The notes under the pieces are model-generated. The model did not search any database. It was given only the letters and a program-made list of their open reading frames with translations, and was not told the origin of the DNA. A program made the translations under genes and the position numbers. Of a stretch of DNA of 36,896 nt, positions 24,560-34,932 are shown piece by piece. The stretch is from Spirochaetales bacterium (lineage in GTDB: Bacteria > Spirochaetota > Spirochaetia > Sphaerochaetales > Sphaerochaetaceae), in contig JALFYG010000131.1 of NCBI GenBank assembly GCA_022784805.1, positions 1 through 36,896 of the forward strand. Reading direction: 5' to 3'. Each line of letters starts with the position of its first letter. Position 1 is the first letter of the stretch.

Positions 24560-24829
24560 ATGTACGATAAAAATGTAATTACGGCAAAAAAAGAGAAGAA
24601 GCTTGCAGAGTTGAAGGAACAGTTGGCAAAGGTCGATGAGTCCTACGCCAGGGCTTTGCAGGCTCAATCCTGGAGATCTTCGGACGGTATGTCTGAAAGG
24701 TCTTTGACTAATGCAAACGTTGCCGAAATATACAAGGAGAAGTGCGATTTGGAGAAGCGTATCGAGAAGCTTGAATCAGAATTGGACGGCACTTCATGTC
24801 ATATCGTAAGAATCGGGGTGATGAGATGA
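24560..24829 (+). CDS. gpW/DUF6148-like head-tail connector protein
   Basis: Small coiled-coil ORF with ATGA overlap into the portal gene. Confidence 0.6.
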   Translation: MYDKNVITAKKEKKLAELKEQLAKVDESYARALQAQSWRSSDGMSERSLTNANVAEIYKEKCDLEKRIEKLESELDGTSCHIVRIGVMR

Positions 24830-26298
24830 GTTCAGTATACGTCCCCGAAAACAATATTCCAAAAAGCGTGCAGGTATATTTTCCTTTGGATCCTAACCAG
24901 GGTTATTCATGGACTCAGGGAAAGATGAATTCCGAATCTGAAATGCTCTACTCATACAATGCCATCGGAAAGACTATGGTCGATATGATGGTGCGAAGGG
25001 TAATCGGAGAAGGGCTTACTCCTATGTGTTCCCCTGAGAGCGATATACTCGGATGGACTCCTGAGAGATTGGATGAATTCAAGAGGCAAGCTGAAGCTTT
25101 TTGGAGAATTACAACCGGTTCTGCCGACTACGACTATTACGGCAAGGACAACTACAGAGACTTGGAGAAGATAGCCTGCAAAATGGCTCTAAAGGATGGA
25201 GATTTTCTAGCCCATTGGGGATATAGAAAACTAAAGAACGGCCTTGTAGTTCCATATATGCAGTTGATATCCGGTAAAGCCGTAAGAAGCCCCAACAACA
25301 TAGATACACAGAAAATTATCGGTGGTGTAGAGATAGACCAGACTACAGGAAGAGAGGTCGCCTACCATCTTGTAGTAACCGATGAATACCTCAATGAAAC
25401 TTCAAACAAGAAGAGGGTGTCGAGAAGAACGTCAAAAGGTCGTCTCGAATATGATTTGATTCAGCTTCAGAAGACAGATGCATCTATGGTCAGGGGTATT
25501 CCTATTCTGATGTGTGTAAGAGATGTCATCTTGGATGTCTATTCATACATGAAGAACCACGTAGTGCAGTCTGCAACACAGTCAATCTTCACCCTCTTTA
25601 TTGAAAAGGCGAACGATTCGCCTGATGTCACTTCATCTTTTGCAGAAAGGTTGGCTCAAAGCGGGGCGAATACACAAGAAGATGAAACCGGAGTTCCAGT
25701 AGTGGATTTGGCTGCAGGAAACGTAGTCTCCCTCGAAGAAGGGGAGCATGCAAATCCAGTGCAGAGGCAAGCTCTCGGAGATGATTTCAACGCCTATATG
25801 AAGTCTGTAATAGGTCTTGTAGCATCTTCATTGGGCATGTCCTACGAAGTGGCTATGAGTACCTACGATGCGTCATTTTCTGCATCAAGAGCTTCCATCA
25901 ATGCCACGGATATAAATTTCTCAATCATCAGAAGGGAGTTCTCGGAGAAGTTCTGTACTCCTACATGGAATCAAATAATCGAATATGGAATTTTGACCGG
26001 AAACATAGATTGCCCTGAATGGGAGTCTCTCACGGCAATGCAGAGAAAAGCTTTGATGGGTGTCACTTGGACTGGTGTAAAGTCTCCGCAGGTAGATCCG
26101 ACTAAGGAAGTATCGGCTTATGAGACGGCTATAAACATGGGTATCTGCTCCAAGGAATATGCGACAAGACAATTATTTGGACTCGATTACGAAGAAGTCC
26201 AGGAACGCATAAAAGCGGAAATGGAAAACGCTCCTGATACAAACATTCAAAGCAATTCAAATCAATTAAAAGAAGAGGGAGAGGAAGATGAACAGTAA
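24826..26298 (+). CDS. Portal protein, lambda family
   Basis: VDMMVRRVIGEGLTPMCSPE...; ESLTAMQRKALMGVTWTGVKSPQVDPTKEVSAYETAINMGICSKEYATRQLFGLDYEEVQERIKAE. Confidence 0.92.
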   Translation: MSSVYVPENNIPKSVQVYFPLDPNQGYSWTQGKMNSESEMLYSYNAIGKTMVDMMVRRVIGEGLTPMCSPESDILGWTPERLDEFKRQAEAFWRITTGSADYDYYGKDNYRDLEKIACKMALKDGDFLAHWGYRKLKNGLVVPYMQLISGKAVRSPNNIDTQKIIGGVEIDQTTGREVAYHLVVTDEYLNETSNKKRVSRRTSKGRLEYDLIQLQKTDASMVRGIPILMCVRDVILDVYSYMKNHVVQSATQSIFTLFIEKANDSPDVTSSFAERLAQSGANTQEDETGVPVVDLAAGNVVSLEEGEHANPVQRQALGDDFNAYMKSVIGLVASSLGMSYEVAMSTYDASFSASRASINATDINFSIIRREFSEKFCTPTWNQIIEYGILTGNIDCPEWESLTAMQRKALMGVTWTGVKSPQVDPTKEVSAYETAINMGICSKEYATRQLFGLDYEEVQERIKAEMENAPDTNIQSNSNQLKEEGEEDEQ

Positions 26299-27526
26299 TC
26301 TACGTGGAACATACAGGAAGATGTTTTTGAGGGAAGAGGGCTTCAGTATGGAAAGTCCTAGAAGCAATCAAATTTACACAGATTTCGGTTGGTCTGTCAT
26401 GGATAATGGAACCGCCGTGATTCCAGTAGTAGGTACTCTCGGCGATTGGAATCCTTATTCATATATAACAGGAATGATTGAAGACGCTTTGTCTATGGAA
26501 AAAGTAGACAGCATAGTCCTTATGATAAATTCTCCGGGTGGTGCAGTTGCAGGGCTTTTCGATACTTGCAGATATATAGAAAAGGCATCCAAGAAAAAGA
26601 AATGTACTGCATATGTCACAGGCATGGCTTGTTCCGCTGCATACGCCATAGCAACTGCATGTGATGAAATCTATATGATGGAGGATGCCGAAGTAGGCTC
26701 TTGTGGTTGTTATGCACACGCTGTCGATTATGGAGAGGACTATTACAAGCAGAACGGATTCATTCATCGTATATTCCGCTCAAAGTGCAGTCCTAAAAAG
26801 AATTGTTCGGTAATCACCGATGAAGCTGAAGCTGAGGCTTTTCAGGCTGAAGTGGATGCTCTAGGAGAAAAATACCTTAAGTATGTAGCAAAAAGAAGAA
26901 AGTGTTCATACGACGATGCCCTTAAGAATTTCGGGCAAGGTGGCACTTTCATGGGAAATGATGCCGTATCTGCTGGGATGGTAGATGGCATCAAGACTTT
27001 GGAGGAACTAGGTATAGAAGATGCCGAAGTCGAAGCTTCAGGTAAGAAGAAAAAATGTGCCTCCTCCACCAATGAATCAATCAAATCCGAAAGTGGAAAT
27101 ACAACAAGCCCTCTATGTGACGGGGGCGAAGGAGATGACATGGATGTAAACGCTATGTCTGAAGAGCAGAGAAGGGAAACCTTCAACGCTATTTGCTCCC
27201 TTCAGCCTGATTTGATGGCAGAAGCCGTCAAGACAGCAAAAGACGAGGAGAGGAAAAGAATCCTTGCTCTAGGGGAGTTGAGGAACGGATCTGAAGCGGT
27301 GGACTCAATCGTCAACGCTGCAGTCGAAGATGGGCGTAGTGCCGAAGCCGTAGCTCTTGATGTCGTAAAGGCTATGAAGAGTTCAAAGGAAGAGATTCAG
27401 GCAGGAAGAAAAGCTGAGTTGGAATCCTTGGCTGAAGACACAGACGAAGCCGCAGTAAAGAGAAGTTCGATTGAGGAAAATCCTTATCTTACAGCGGCAA
27501 AGGAAATGGATAAGGAGAACAAATAA
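26288..27526 (+). CDS. S49/SppA-type prohead protease (capsid assembly protease)
   Basis: IVLMINSPGGAVAGLFDTCRYI...CTAYVTGMACSAAYAIATACDEIYMMEDAEVGSCG. Confidence 0.9.
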   Translation: MNSNLRGTYRKMFLREEGFSMESPRSNQIYTDFGWSVMDNGTAVIPVVGTLGDWNPYSYITGMIEDALSMEKVDSIVLMINSPGGAVAGLFDTCRYIEKASKKKKCTAYVTGMACSAAYAIATACDEIYMMEDAEVGSCGCYAHAVDYGEDYYKQNGFIHRIFRSKCSPKKNCSVITDEAEAEAFQAEVDALGEKYLKYVAKRRKCSYDDALKNFGQGGTFMGNDAVSAGMVDGIKTLEELGIEDAEVEASGKKKKCASSTNESIKSESGNTTSPLCDGGEGDDMDVNAMSEEQRRETFNAICSLQPDLMAEAVKTAKDEERKRILALGELRNGSEAVDSIVNAAVEDGRSAEAVALDVVKAMKSSKEEIQAGRKAELESLAEDTDEAAVKRSSIEENPYLTAAKEMDKENK

Positions 27527-27933
27527 TGGCAGACGTAACTACCATCAGCATGACCCGCCCGAAATGGGTCGCTGAAACATTGAGAAGCAGGGATGTCACA
27601 GTCAAGGCTTCGGCAGGCACAATCGCGGCAAAGCCCGGGCATCTTGTATTCAAACAGGAAGACGGAAGCTACAAGGCTTATCCGGTCGCAACAGCAGCTT
27701 CAGGAATCACAGAGTCAGGATATGTAGGTATCCTCGGTGAAGAGGCTTCACTCAAGACCACAGGCTCAACCGCAAGGGTAATCGAGGGCGGTATCGTCTT
27801 CATCCAGGCCGTGAGGGATGCCGGAATCGGAGCCGACAAAATCGGTGATGATGTCATCCGCATGTATAGTGCAAACAGAAGCGCAATCGTGTTTGACGAC
27901 TACAAGAAGGAGGTTGTGAAGTATGGCAATTAA
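27526..27933 (+). CDS. Head decoration protein (gpD-like)
   Basis: Size, position and Ala/Gly-rich sequence between protease and major capsid protein. Confidence 0.7.
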   Translation: MADVTTISMTRPKWVAETLRSRDVTVKASAGTIAAKPGHLVFKQEDGSYKAYPVATAASGITESGYVGILGEEASLKTTGSTARVIEGGIVFIQAVRDAGIGADKIGDDVIRMYSANRSAIVFDDYKKEVVKYGN

Positions 27934-28981
27934 TTATGATCAGTTGACCCAGGGCCTTATTCAGACACAGGTAAAGGTGTCAAAACCTCTAGAAGACTAC
28001 ACATTTGGACAGGACGTACTTTTTGGAAATCCTTCAATCGGAACAGCACAGGATTACATCGATTATTCAACTCAGCTTTCAAGCGTGGCCCTTCCTGATG
28101 AAGCCGTCAAGGGACTCGACCCAAGAAGAGTAAACTACGGAGTCGAATTCAACTCCAAGTTGATTGGTTCTGCTTATTACTTCGACGAAGACGTAATCGA
28201 CCTTGCCGCCGCTGAAAAGAGACTTTTCAACGAACCTCTCAATAATCCTTGGACAGTCGAGAGAAGACAACTTGAATTGGCATCCGTCAAGAGAGATGCC
28301 ATTGCACAGGGATTCAGAGTAGCCAAGGAGAAGTTGGTATGGGACTGTGCCATAAACGGCAAATTCACTACAAGAAGCGGTGGAGAACAGTCATTCCCAA
28401 TGTCTTCAAGTATGCTTTCAATCGCAGGTGCAAATCTCATAGCAAAGCCTTTCGAGACAATCAATGCAGCTGCAAAGACCCTTTTCCAGAAGGGTGTAAC
28501 ACTCAAGAGAATTATCCTCAATCCTTCTGATGGCGCTGCTCTCGCAGCATCTTCTGCATGGCAGACCATGCTCGATAAGAAGAGGGTCGAGGTCGGTTCC
28601 GTAATGCCTGAGACAGTCATGCCGAACGGCGTTGCCAAGGTCGGAACAATCATCGGTCTCATCTGTGGCCCTGTAGACGTATATATCTATGCAGGCTTCT
28701 ATACCACAAGAAGCTCAGAAGGTGTCGTGACCCATACGGAGTATCTGCCACAGGGCAAGGCTATCCTCCTCCCTGCAACAGCAATCGGAAGAATGGGATA
28801 CACAGGTGTCCTCGTCAACAAGAACGGAGTACAGGGCAAGGAAGCCGTAGCGGAGACATATCTCACATACGCAAAGGAAAGAGGCGCACTCGTCACTTCC
28901 TACGTGCAGGGGCAGACCGCACCGGCAGCACTCCTTGACGGCATCGACCACTATGGCGTCATGACAGGAATCACTGCATAA
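27923..28981 (+). CDS. Major capsid protein (Phage_cap_E-like)
   Basis: 352-aa ORF in the capsid position; RRQLELASVKRDAIAQGFRVAKEKLVWDCAINGKF. Confidence 0.8.
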   Translation: MAINYDQLTQGLIQTQVKVSKPLEDYTFGQDVLFGNPSIGTAQDYIDYSTQLSSVALPDEAVKGLDPRRVNYGVEFNSKLIGSAYYFDEDVIDLAAAEKRLFNEPLNNPWTVERRQLELASVKRDAIAQGFRVAKEKLVWDCAINGKFTTRSGGEQSFPMSSSMLSIAGANLIAKPFETINAAAKTLFQKGVTLKRIILNPSDGAALAASSAWQTMLDKKRVEVGSVMPETVMPNGVAKVGTIIGLICGPVDVYIYAGFYTTRSSEGVVTHTEYLPQGKAILLPATAIGRMGYTGVLVNKNGVQGKEAVAETYLTYAKERGALVTSYVQGQTAPAALLDGIDHYGVMTGITA

Positions 28982-28995
28982 GGAGTTGGTGTCAT

Positions 28996-29364
28996 ATGGC
29001 GTTTCCTTTTGATGACCAATGGAATCTTCTAATGTCCTCTTCAATATTCGCAGAAGACGCCGTATTGAGCGTAGAGGGGGTGGATATATCTCTTAGAGGT
29101 ATATTCATCTCCGGTACTTTCAGTGAAGATTCTCCTGCAGCATACGCCCCTAAGATGTATGTAGATAGGGAATTCTTCAGATTCCCATTGGTTCAGCTTG
29201 ATGGAAAGTTGGAGAAACCAGTCAAGGAGAAACTTATCGGATCTTCACTTCATCTTCCTGAAAGGAACAGAAGGTTCCGTATCTACACAGTAATCGGAAA
29301 AGAGAACGGAGATATGGAATTTGAGCTGCAGGAGGTTGAAGACCAGGAGGCGGTGGATGGCTGA
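28996..29364 (+). CDS. Head-tail joining protein candidate
   Basis: 122-aa ORF in head-tail position. Confidence 0.5.
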   Translation: MAFPFDDQWNLLMSSSIFAEDAVLSVEGVDISLRGIFISGTFSEDSPAAYAPKMYVDREFFRFPLVQLDGKLEKPVKEKLIGSSLHLPERNRRFRIYTVIGKENGDMEFELQEVEDQEAVDG

Positions 29365-29974
29365 GCATTTCGGTATCAATATAAAGGTTGAAAACAAAGA
29401 GATTGCCGATTATTTGAGAAATGCCAAAACAGTCACTTTCGGGCTAGTCGAAAACTTAGTCGGCAAGGTTTCAAAAAATTCCAGAGGTGCCGCATACGAA
29501 ATCGAAAAGATGGGTGCCGGATTGGATCTTGGAGAAGGTAGCAAATACTACTGGAGAAACTGGAAGACTAAGAACCCCGGTTATCATACGACGGATTCCT
29601 ATTGGGATAGTACCACCAAATCCTTCAAGACTCATGGTAGAAAAGCTAAAGGTGGTGTTGCCGATTATGGCTTGGAGAACTTCAAATTTTTTGAAAGGCC
29701 AGATTCAAACAATCCACATAAGACGAGAGCCGCAGCAAGGCTTACTTCTAATATAGCAAATCTTTTTGACAAGGACGTCAATTTTCCTAAAGGCTCTCTT
29801 CCCTTCTCTTATGACGGAGGAGGTTCTTGGAGTTCTTACGCAAAGGGAGACAGGAGAAAAGGAAGAAATTTCTTCTACAAGTACAAGAAGATGGCAGAAG
29901 AGACTATGGATAAATCCCAGACAGAGGCTCTTACCAAATGGCAAGAAGCCATATCAAAAGGAATCAGCAGATGA
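29357..29974 (+). CDS. Minor tail / tail completion protein candidate
   Basis: In-frame start MAEHFGINIKVENKEIADYL at 29357, overlapping the previous stop. Confidence 0.5.
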   Translation: MAEHFGINIKVENKEIADYLRNAKTVTFGLVENLVGKVSKNSRGAAYEIEKMGAGLDLGEGSKYYWRNWKTKNPGYHTTDSYWDSTTKSFKTHGRKAKGGVADYGLENFKFFERPDSNNPHKTRAAARLTSNIANLFDKDVNFPKGSLPFSYDGGGSWSSYAKGDRRKGRNFFYKYKKMAEETMDKSQTEALTKWQEAISKGISR

Positions 29975-30399
29975 CACCTAAAGAATTTTACACGGATATG
30001 TGGGAGGAGATGAAAGGGTTCAACTCTTATCTCGAAGAGAAGGGGATGAAGAAGGTAAATATTGCAAAATCCTTGTTCTCCATAGAGAAAAAGCCTCTCA
30101 CATTGGCGATATATCCTACGGCTTCATCAGGGTCTACATATTCAGAATCAAATGAAGCTTCGGAGATAATGACTACCTTTCAGATGTACTGCAATCGCAA
30201 TGCAACTGAAGAGGGTGCAATGGAGGCGTTGGACTATTATTCAACGCTTATCGAATGGCTTCATGAGACGACGTTCGGCAAGTATTCGGAGATATCCAAT
30301 TCAGTGCTTTGCAGAATGGACGAGGGGGAACCGGTGAATGGGTTCGTCCTCTTGGTCACATCGAAGCTCGAAGATGAAACCGATGCAGGTTGGTTCTAA
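29971..30399 (+). CDS. Tail terminator-like protein candidate
   Basis: Positional; in-frame start MTPKEFYTDMWEEM. Confidence 0.5.
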   Translation: MTPKEFYTDMWEEMKGFNSYLEEKGMKKVNIAKSLFSIEKKPLTLAIYPTASSGSTYSESNEASEIMTTFQMYCNRNATEEGAMEALDYYSTLIEWLHETTFGKYSEISNSVLCRMDEGEPVNGFVLLVTSKLEDETDAGWF

Positions 30400-30418
30400 G
30401 CATCGGAAGGAGTGAAAT

Positions 30419-31174
30419 ATGAAATCACAGGCAATGGATGGGAGAAATAGCTTTGCATGGATTCTTGATGTAGCTGCAGAAGACACTACAGTATCCGGTG
30501 CTTCAACATCCCTTAAGGCAGGAAATGTAGTAGTTGTCACAGGAATGGCAACATCTGGATCTGGTTTTGGCGAAGATAAAGAGATGATTAACAAGCCTTT
30601 GCTGGTATCAAAGGATTTGACTCTTAAGGAGGGAGATAAATACAGACTTTGCAAGACCATCTTTATTGGTATGGCAAAAGATAAGTCTCTCAATAAGAGT
30701 AAGAATACTCAGGATGTAACTGTAGATGCAGACGCCGCTACTAATAACGTTTGTGACGGTCTTGTATCAATCTCCGGTTCGATTTCCTGTTCTTTCTCTG
30801 TTGACGGCGAGGGTTATGCATCCAACTATATCAAGAAGAGATTTGGAAACATCATTAAGATTGATGCAGAGGGAAAACCTACAATCATCAAAGGTTCTAC
30901 TACAGAGAAGGATTTAGTTCTCTTTGCATGGAACGCAAGAAATGCTGTAGCTGACGATACAATCGAATTCGATGTTGTACCTTGTTTGTTTACTTCCAAC
31001 AATCACAGTTCCTCTTACGGCTCTTCACAGTCCTTCGATATTGACTTTACAGGAAATGCTACAGATGAGAACGGATATGAGGCGGCTACTGTACAGATGG
31101 AGAAAGGACTTTCATTCGTCAAGCTCCTTTCTACAAACAGAGCAGGAATGGATAAAGACGCAAATATTGCATAA
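30419..31174 (+). CDS. Major tail tube protein candidate
   Basis: Position immediately before the frameshifting chaperone pair; ~250 aa. Confidence 0.7.
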   Translation: MKSQAMDGRNSFAWILDVAAEDTTVSGASTSLKAGNVVVVTGMATSGSGFGEDKEMINKPLLVSKDLTLKEGDKYRLCKTIFIGMAKDKSLNKSKNTQDVTVDADAATNNVCDGLVSISGSISCSFSVDGEGYASNYIKKRFGNIIKIDAEGKPTIIKGSTTEKDLVLFAWNARNAVADDTIEFDVVPCLFTSNNHSSSYGSSQSFDIDFTGNATDENGYEAATVQMEKGLSFVKLLSTNRAGMDKDANIA

Positions 31175-31197
31175 ATAATTTTTGGAGGGGATAAAAC

Positions 31198-31563
31198 ATG
31201 AAAATCAAGACAAAGAATTTCAAGGTAAACGATGCAGGCAAGTTGGATGTGGAGTTGATCCACGACTTCTACCCTTTGGAAGAATATCCGGATGTGAAGC
31301 TTGTCTGTGAGCATATTAGAAATGCAGAGATGTCAAAGTATATTTCAGCAGATGATAAGTCTTTTGATATGGAAAAGATGTTTCGACAGAAGGTCAAGTC
31401 TGTAGAGGGTATAACTATTGAGGATGAAGAAGGACGTGAAATTGTCTGCAATGTAGATACATTGATAAAACTTCCAAATCCTACGTTCTCTGAAATCATT
31501 TCATCCACTTGTGCCCACTTGATTCAAAGCTACACTTTGACTGAGGCAGAAAGAAAAAACTGA
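31198..31563 (+). CDS. Tail assembly chaperone, zero-frame product (lambda G-like)
   Basis: Ends GAA AGA AAA AAC TGA with in-frame slippery heptamer. Confidence 0.8.
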   Translation: MKIKTKNFKVNDAGKLDVELIHDFYPLEEYPDVKLVCEHIRNAEMSKYISADDKSFDMEKMFRQKVKSVEGITIEDEEGREIVCNVDTLIKLPNPTFSEIISSTCAHLIQSYTLTEAERKN

Positions 31564-31601
31564 TATGTGGATGGCAGGCTATGAAAGCGGGCTTGCTATC
31601 C
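31554..31601 (+). promoter_or_regulatory. Programmed -1 ribosomal frameshift signal
   Basis: A AAA AAC heptamer 31554-31560, 8-nt spacer, 12-bp stem GGATGGCAGGCT/GGCTTGCTATCC (31569-31580 / 31590-31601). Confidence 0.93.
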
Positions 31602-31916
31602 ATGAATGATCAGCCTGAAGCTGACAAAATATTGGGTATTACCTATGAAGGTGACTTAAGGGGAATTGAGGACGAGAAAGGCGTTATCGTTCCCCTTGAA
31701 CTTTCCTGGGAGGATATAACTAATTGTCGCACTGATTTTCTGTCTATCGCTTTCTCGTTATATTCCGATTGGGTTGTATTTAAGGTCTTGCCCAATGGAA
31801 AAGGAACTAGAGATGAAAGACCTACTGTCCTAGAAGCATTAAAGATTCTTACTTCAGAAGATAACCAATGGCAATGTTGGGAGATGGAGAAGCAACATGG
31901 CAAAGAACGAACTTAG
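31581..31916 (+). CDS. Tail assembly chaperone, -1 frame extension (lambda T-like)
   Basis: Open in the -1 frame from the slippery site (KKLICGWQAMKAGLLSMNDQ...); no strong independent RBS expected. Confidence 0.8.
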   Translation: MKAGLLSMNDQPEADKILGITYEGDLRGIEDEKGVIVPLELSWEDITNCRTDFLSIAFSLYSDWVVFKVLPNGKGTRDERPTVLEALKILTSEDNQWQCWEMEKQHGKERT

Positions 31917-34900
31917 ATTGATTATAACGGCTGATGGAAAAAGAGCGTTGGATACAATCGATGCTACAGAGAGAAATATTAAATCCCTGGGTTCTCAAAC
32001 TCTTAAGCTTGAACAGGATTTGAAATCCGGAATTGAAAGAACTGCTGGAATGGCTGATGCGTTCAGACAAATGAACGATGTAGTTAATAGATACGCCATC
32101 TCTATGAATGAACTCAATCCTGCAATAAGTCAAAATGAAGCTGCATTAAAAGCATGGAAAGCCATGATGGAGTCCGTCATAACGAAAGGCGGGGCTTTTG
32201 GAAGTGAGACTCTTGAATACATCAAGATGCAGTATGCATCGGTGGCTGAACAGATACAGAAAGCTACAGAGCAGATTACTAACGAATCCAAATCCATAGA
32301 AAATACAACCAAGAGTGTAGAGAAAGTATCAAAAGCTGCAACCAATTTGGCCGTAAATACAAAAAAAGCATCGAGTTATTGGTCGAAGCTGTTTGATACT
32401 ACAAAAAACGTCCTTCAGTTCCGTGTGATTATGAACGTAATCAATTCCATCGCCGGATTGAAGAACCTTTTGAAGGAGGCCTCTCAAGCCGCTGCAGAAG
32501 CAGAACAAAAATTTTCAAAACTTAATACTGTCTTTGGAAAAACAAGCAACGCAATGAGTAAGGCTATAAGCTTGGCTTCGAAACTTGGTGTTGCTACATC
32601 TACAGCAGCTTCTTCGCTTTCTACAGTTGGAGATTTATTGCAGGCGCAAGGGATGTACACAACAGAATCTCTTGAAACTGCTTATGAATGGATTTCTCAA
32701 TTTCAAGATATTATAGCTTTTAAAGATATCAATATGTCCCTTGAGGAGTTCGCTCAGAACTTCATGAGCGGTGCGGCAGGAAACCTTAGAAACTTTCGTA
32801 CATTCGGCTCCATTGTAAGGGAGAGCGCCGTTAATGCAGAACTTGCAAAGAAGGGCTTGGACAACCTTACAGGGTCGGAACTTGAACTAGCGAAGATGAC
32901 CACAAGGGCTGAGATGGCTCTTGAGCAACAAAAGAACGCTATCGGTGCTACTCAGAGAGAGTGGGATACCATGCTTTCCGTACAGAGGAGATACGAGGAA
33001 GCCATGATAAAATTCCAAGAGAATTTAGGGAACAGCCTCAACCCTGTTATAAAGATGTGGATGCAACTGAAGACTGTAATGTTGGAGGTGTTCACGGCAC
33101 AGCAGACATGGAACGAAAAGCAAAAGATGGTGGAGGAGAAGAAGGCTCTTGATACCAAATATGCAACGTTCGGTAAAGACGGAGAGATAGTCAACCAAAG
33201 CAATTATCTTGGATTCCGAAGCTATATTGATGCTGCCAATACGGCATACGTAAATGCATCTTCAGAAAAAAAGCAATTAAAAGTATTGAATGACCTCATG
33301 ATTTCAATACAGGAATATGGGGCGACCGTACCTGATTTAACAAGAACGTTTGCTGATATTGTAAAAAGCGGAGGTGCTATAGATTCGGACTTCTGGATAC
33401 AAGCCGTCGATTATGCCTCAGACTATCTATTAAAACTTCAAGAAATAAAAAAAGAAGAGGAGGACATAAACAATCTTCTTTCTAAAGCCAACCAAGCGGA
33501 TTCATTTTTTGAACAGATACAGGCCATAAAAGGTGTCGACCTTACAAATGTTTCTTATTATAATACCTTCATAAAAGCGCTTGATGAAGCAAATGCAAAC
33601 GGAATAACCGACAAAGAGGCATTTAAAAAAACAATAGAAGATGCATTATTCTTTGGACTTGGTGAAGCAAAGATAGATATAGATAGTTTGGGATTGTCAT
33701 TAATAGAGAAGACTTTTTCCTCAGACCCTTTCTTGGAGACATTGGAAAAGAGAAGGGATACATATAAGGAATTGTATGAGATATCCGTAAACTCCGGCAA
33801 ATACCAAGAAGAAGATGTGCAATTTATAGCAGAGGAATGGAAGAACGCAAACAAACAGATTGACGACTACATAAAGAAAAAAGACCTGCTTTCAAGCCTA
33901 TCTTCGGGTACTGCCGACTACACAAAGCAATTGGAACAAATGGGCATGTCTGAGTTCGAGAAGACTATTGACGATTTGAACAGAATGTTGGAGGGGGTTA
34001 CAGACAAAGATATCATTTCTGCAATAAATGCACAGATAGAAGCGTTTACTAAACTTACAGAAGCCACCAACGAATACAATGCAGAGCAGGAAATGAAGAA
34101 GAAGTGGGAGGATTTGGGTACTCAGGCTTCAGATTCTTTAGGTGAGTTCGGCACTTTGATTTCTTCTTTTGGTTCTGAAGGGATGCCTGATTTGTTGTCA
34201 ACTTTAGTTCAAATTGTGTCTCAAACAGAAGCGTTTACAAGATTATCTTCAATATTGACCGATTCAATTCTCCCTGTATTGAACGCTTTCTTGGAGCCTA
34301 TTATTCCTCTTATTGACCAGTTGTCTAGCATAATATCTAATCTAGCACAGTCGGTGCTGATCCCATTCTTTCCTATATTGCAAGGCATTTCTGCTGCTAT
34401 TGCAGGTCTGTTTGGTATTGTTGATGCTACGTTCTCAGCTATAGCTTCTTCAATAAAGTGGACGATGGGCTGGGCTTTAGGATGGATTGAAGATGCAGTA
34501 AATACTGTAGTGGGTTGGTTTGGAGGAGGTAAAGCAGATTGGGGATTTATTGATTGGAGAAACGAAAACCCAGGGCAAGTATTCAAGGATAAAATTAATA
34601 AAACGAACGATACTATAGAAAAGATTCTCGGCTATAGTATGGAAATCGCCGACAACACCTCCGACAATGACTTCGACACCTACAAGAAACTCTTGTTGGC
34701 AAAGGAGATTAACCAGGAGACTTACAATAAATGGACTGGCATGGATAGATACACTACACAGAGCCTTGCGAATGGTGTATCATATACTACAGGAAACAGA
34801 TCTTACGTAAACGTCAACAACTTGACCGTGCAGGTTCCTGAAGGAATGACATTGGTGGAATTCCTGAAGGGCATTGATGACTATAACAATGGCCATGGCC

Positions 34901-34929
34901 TTTATAGTGTAAATACATTGGTGAGTTGA
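31897..34929 (+). CDS. Tail tape measure protein
   Basis: 1010-aa helical protein with C-terminal hydrophobic stretch, directly after chaperone genes. Confidence 0.92.
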   Translation: MAKNELRLIITADGKRALDTIDATERNIKSLGSQTLKLEQDLKSGIERTAGMADAFRQMNDVVNRYAISMNELNPAISQNEAALKAWKAMMESVITKGGAFGSETLEYIKMQYASVAEQIQKATEQITNESKSIENTTKSVEKVSKAATNLAVNTKKASSYWSKLFDTTKNVLQFRVIMNVINSIAGLKNLLKEASQAAAEAEQKFSKLNTVFGKTSNAMSKAISLASKLGVATSTAASSLSTVGDLLQAQGMYTTESLETAYEWISQFQDIIAFKDINMSLEEFAQNFMSGAAGNLRNFRTFGSIVRESAVNAELAKKGLDNLTGSELELAKMTTRAEMALEQQKNAIGATQREWDTMLSVQRRYEEAMIKFQENLGNSLNPVIKMWMQLKTVMLEVFTAQQTWNEKQKMVEEKKALDTKYATFGKDGEIVNQSNYLGFRSYIDAANTAYVNASSEKKQLKVLNDLMISIQEYGATVPDLTRTFADIVKSGGAIDSDFWIQAVDYASDYLLKLQEIKKEEEDINNLLSKANQADSFFEQIQAIKGVDLTNVSYYNTFIKALDEANANGITDKEAFKKTIEDALFFGLGEAKIDIDSLGLSLIEKTFSSDPFLETLEKRRDTYKELYEISVNSGKYQEEDVQFIAEEWKNANKQIDDYIKKKDLLSSLSSGTADYTKQLEQMGMSEFEKTIDDLNRMLEGVTDKDIISAINAQIEAFTKLTEATNEYNAEQEMKKKWEDLGTQASDSLGEFGTLISSFGSEGMPDLLSTLVQIVSQTEAFTRLSSILTDSILPVLNAFLEPIIPLIDQLSSIISNLAQSVLIPFFPILQGISAAIAGLFGIVDATFSAIASSIKWTMGWALGWIEDAVNTVVGWFGGGKADWGFIDWRNENPGQVFKDKINKTNDTIEKILGYSMEIADNTSDNDFDTYKKLLLAKEINQETYNKWTGMDRYTTQSLANGVSYTTGNRSYVNVNNLTVQVPEGMTLVEFLKGIDDYNNGHGLYSVNTLVS

Positions 34930-34932
34930 CGG

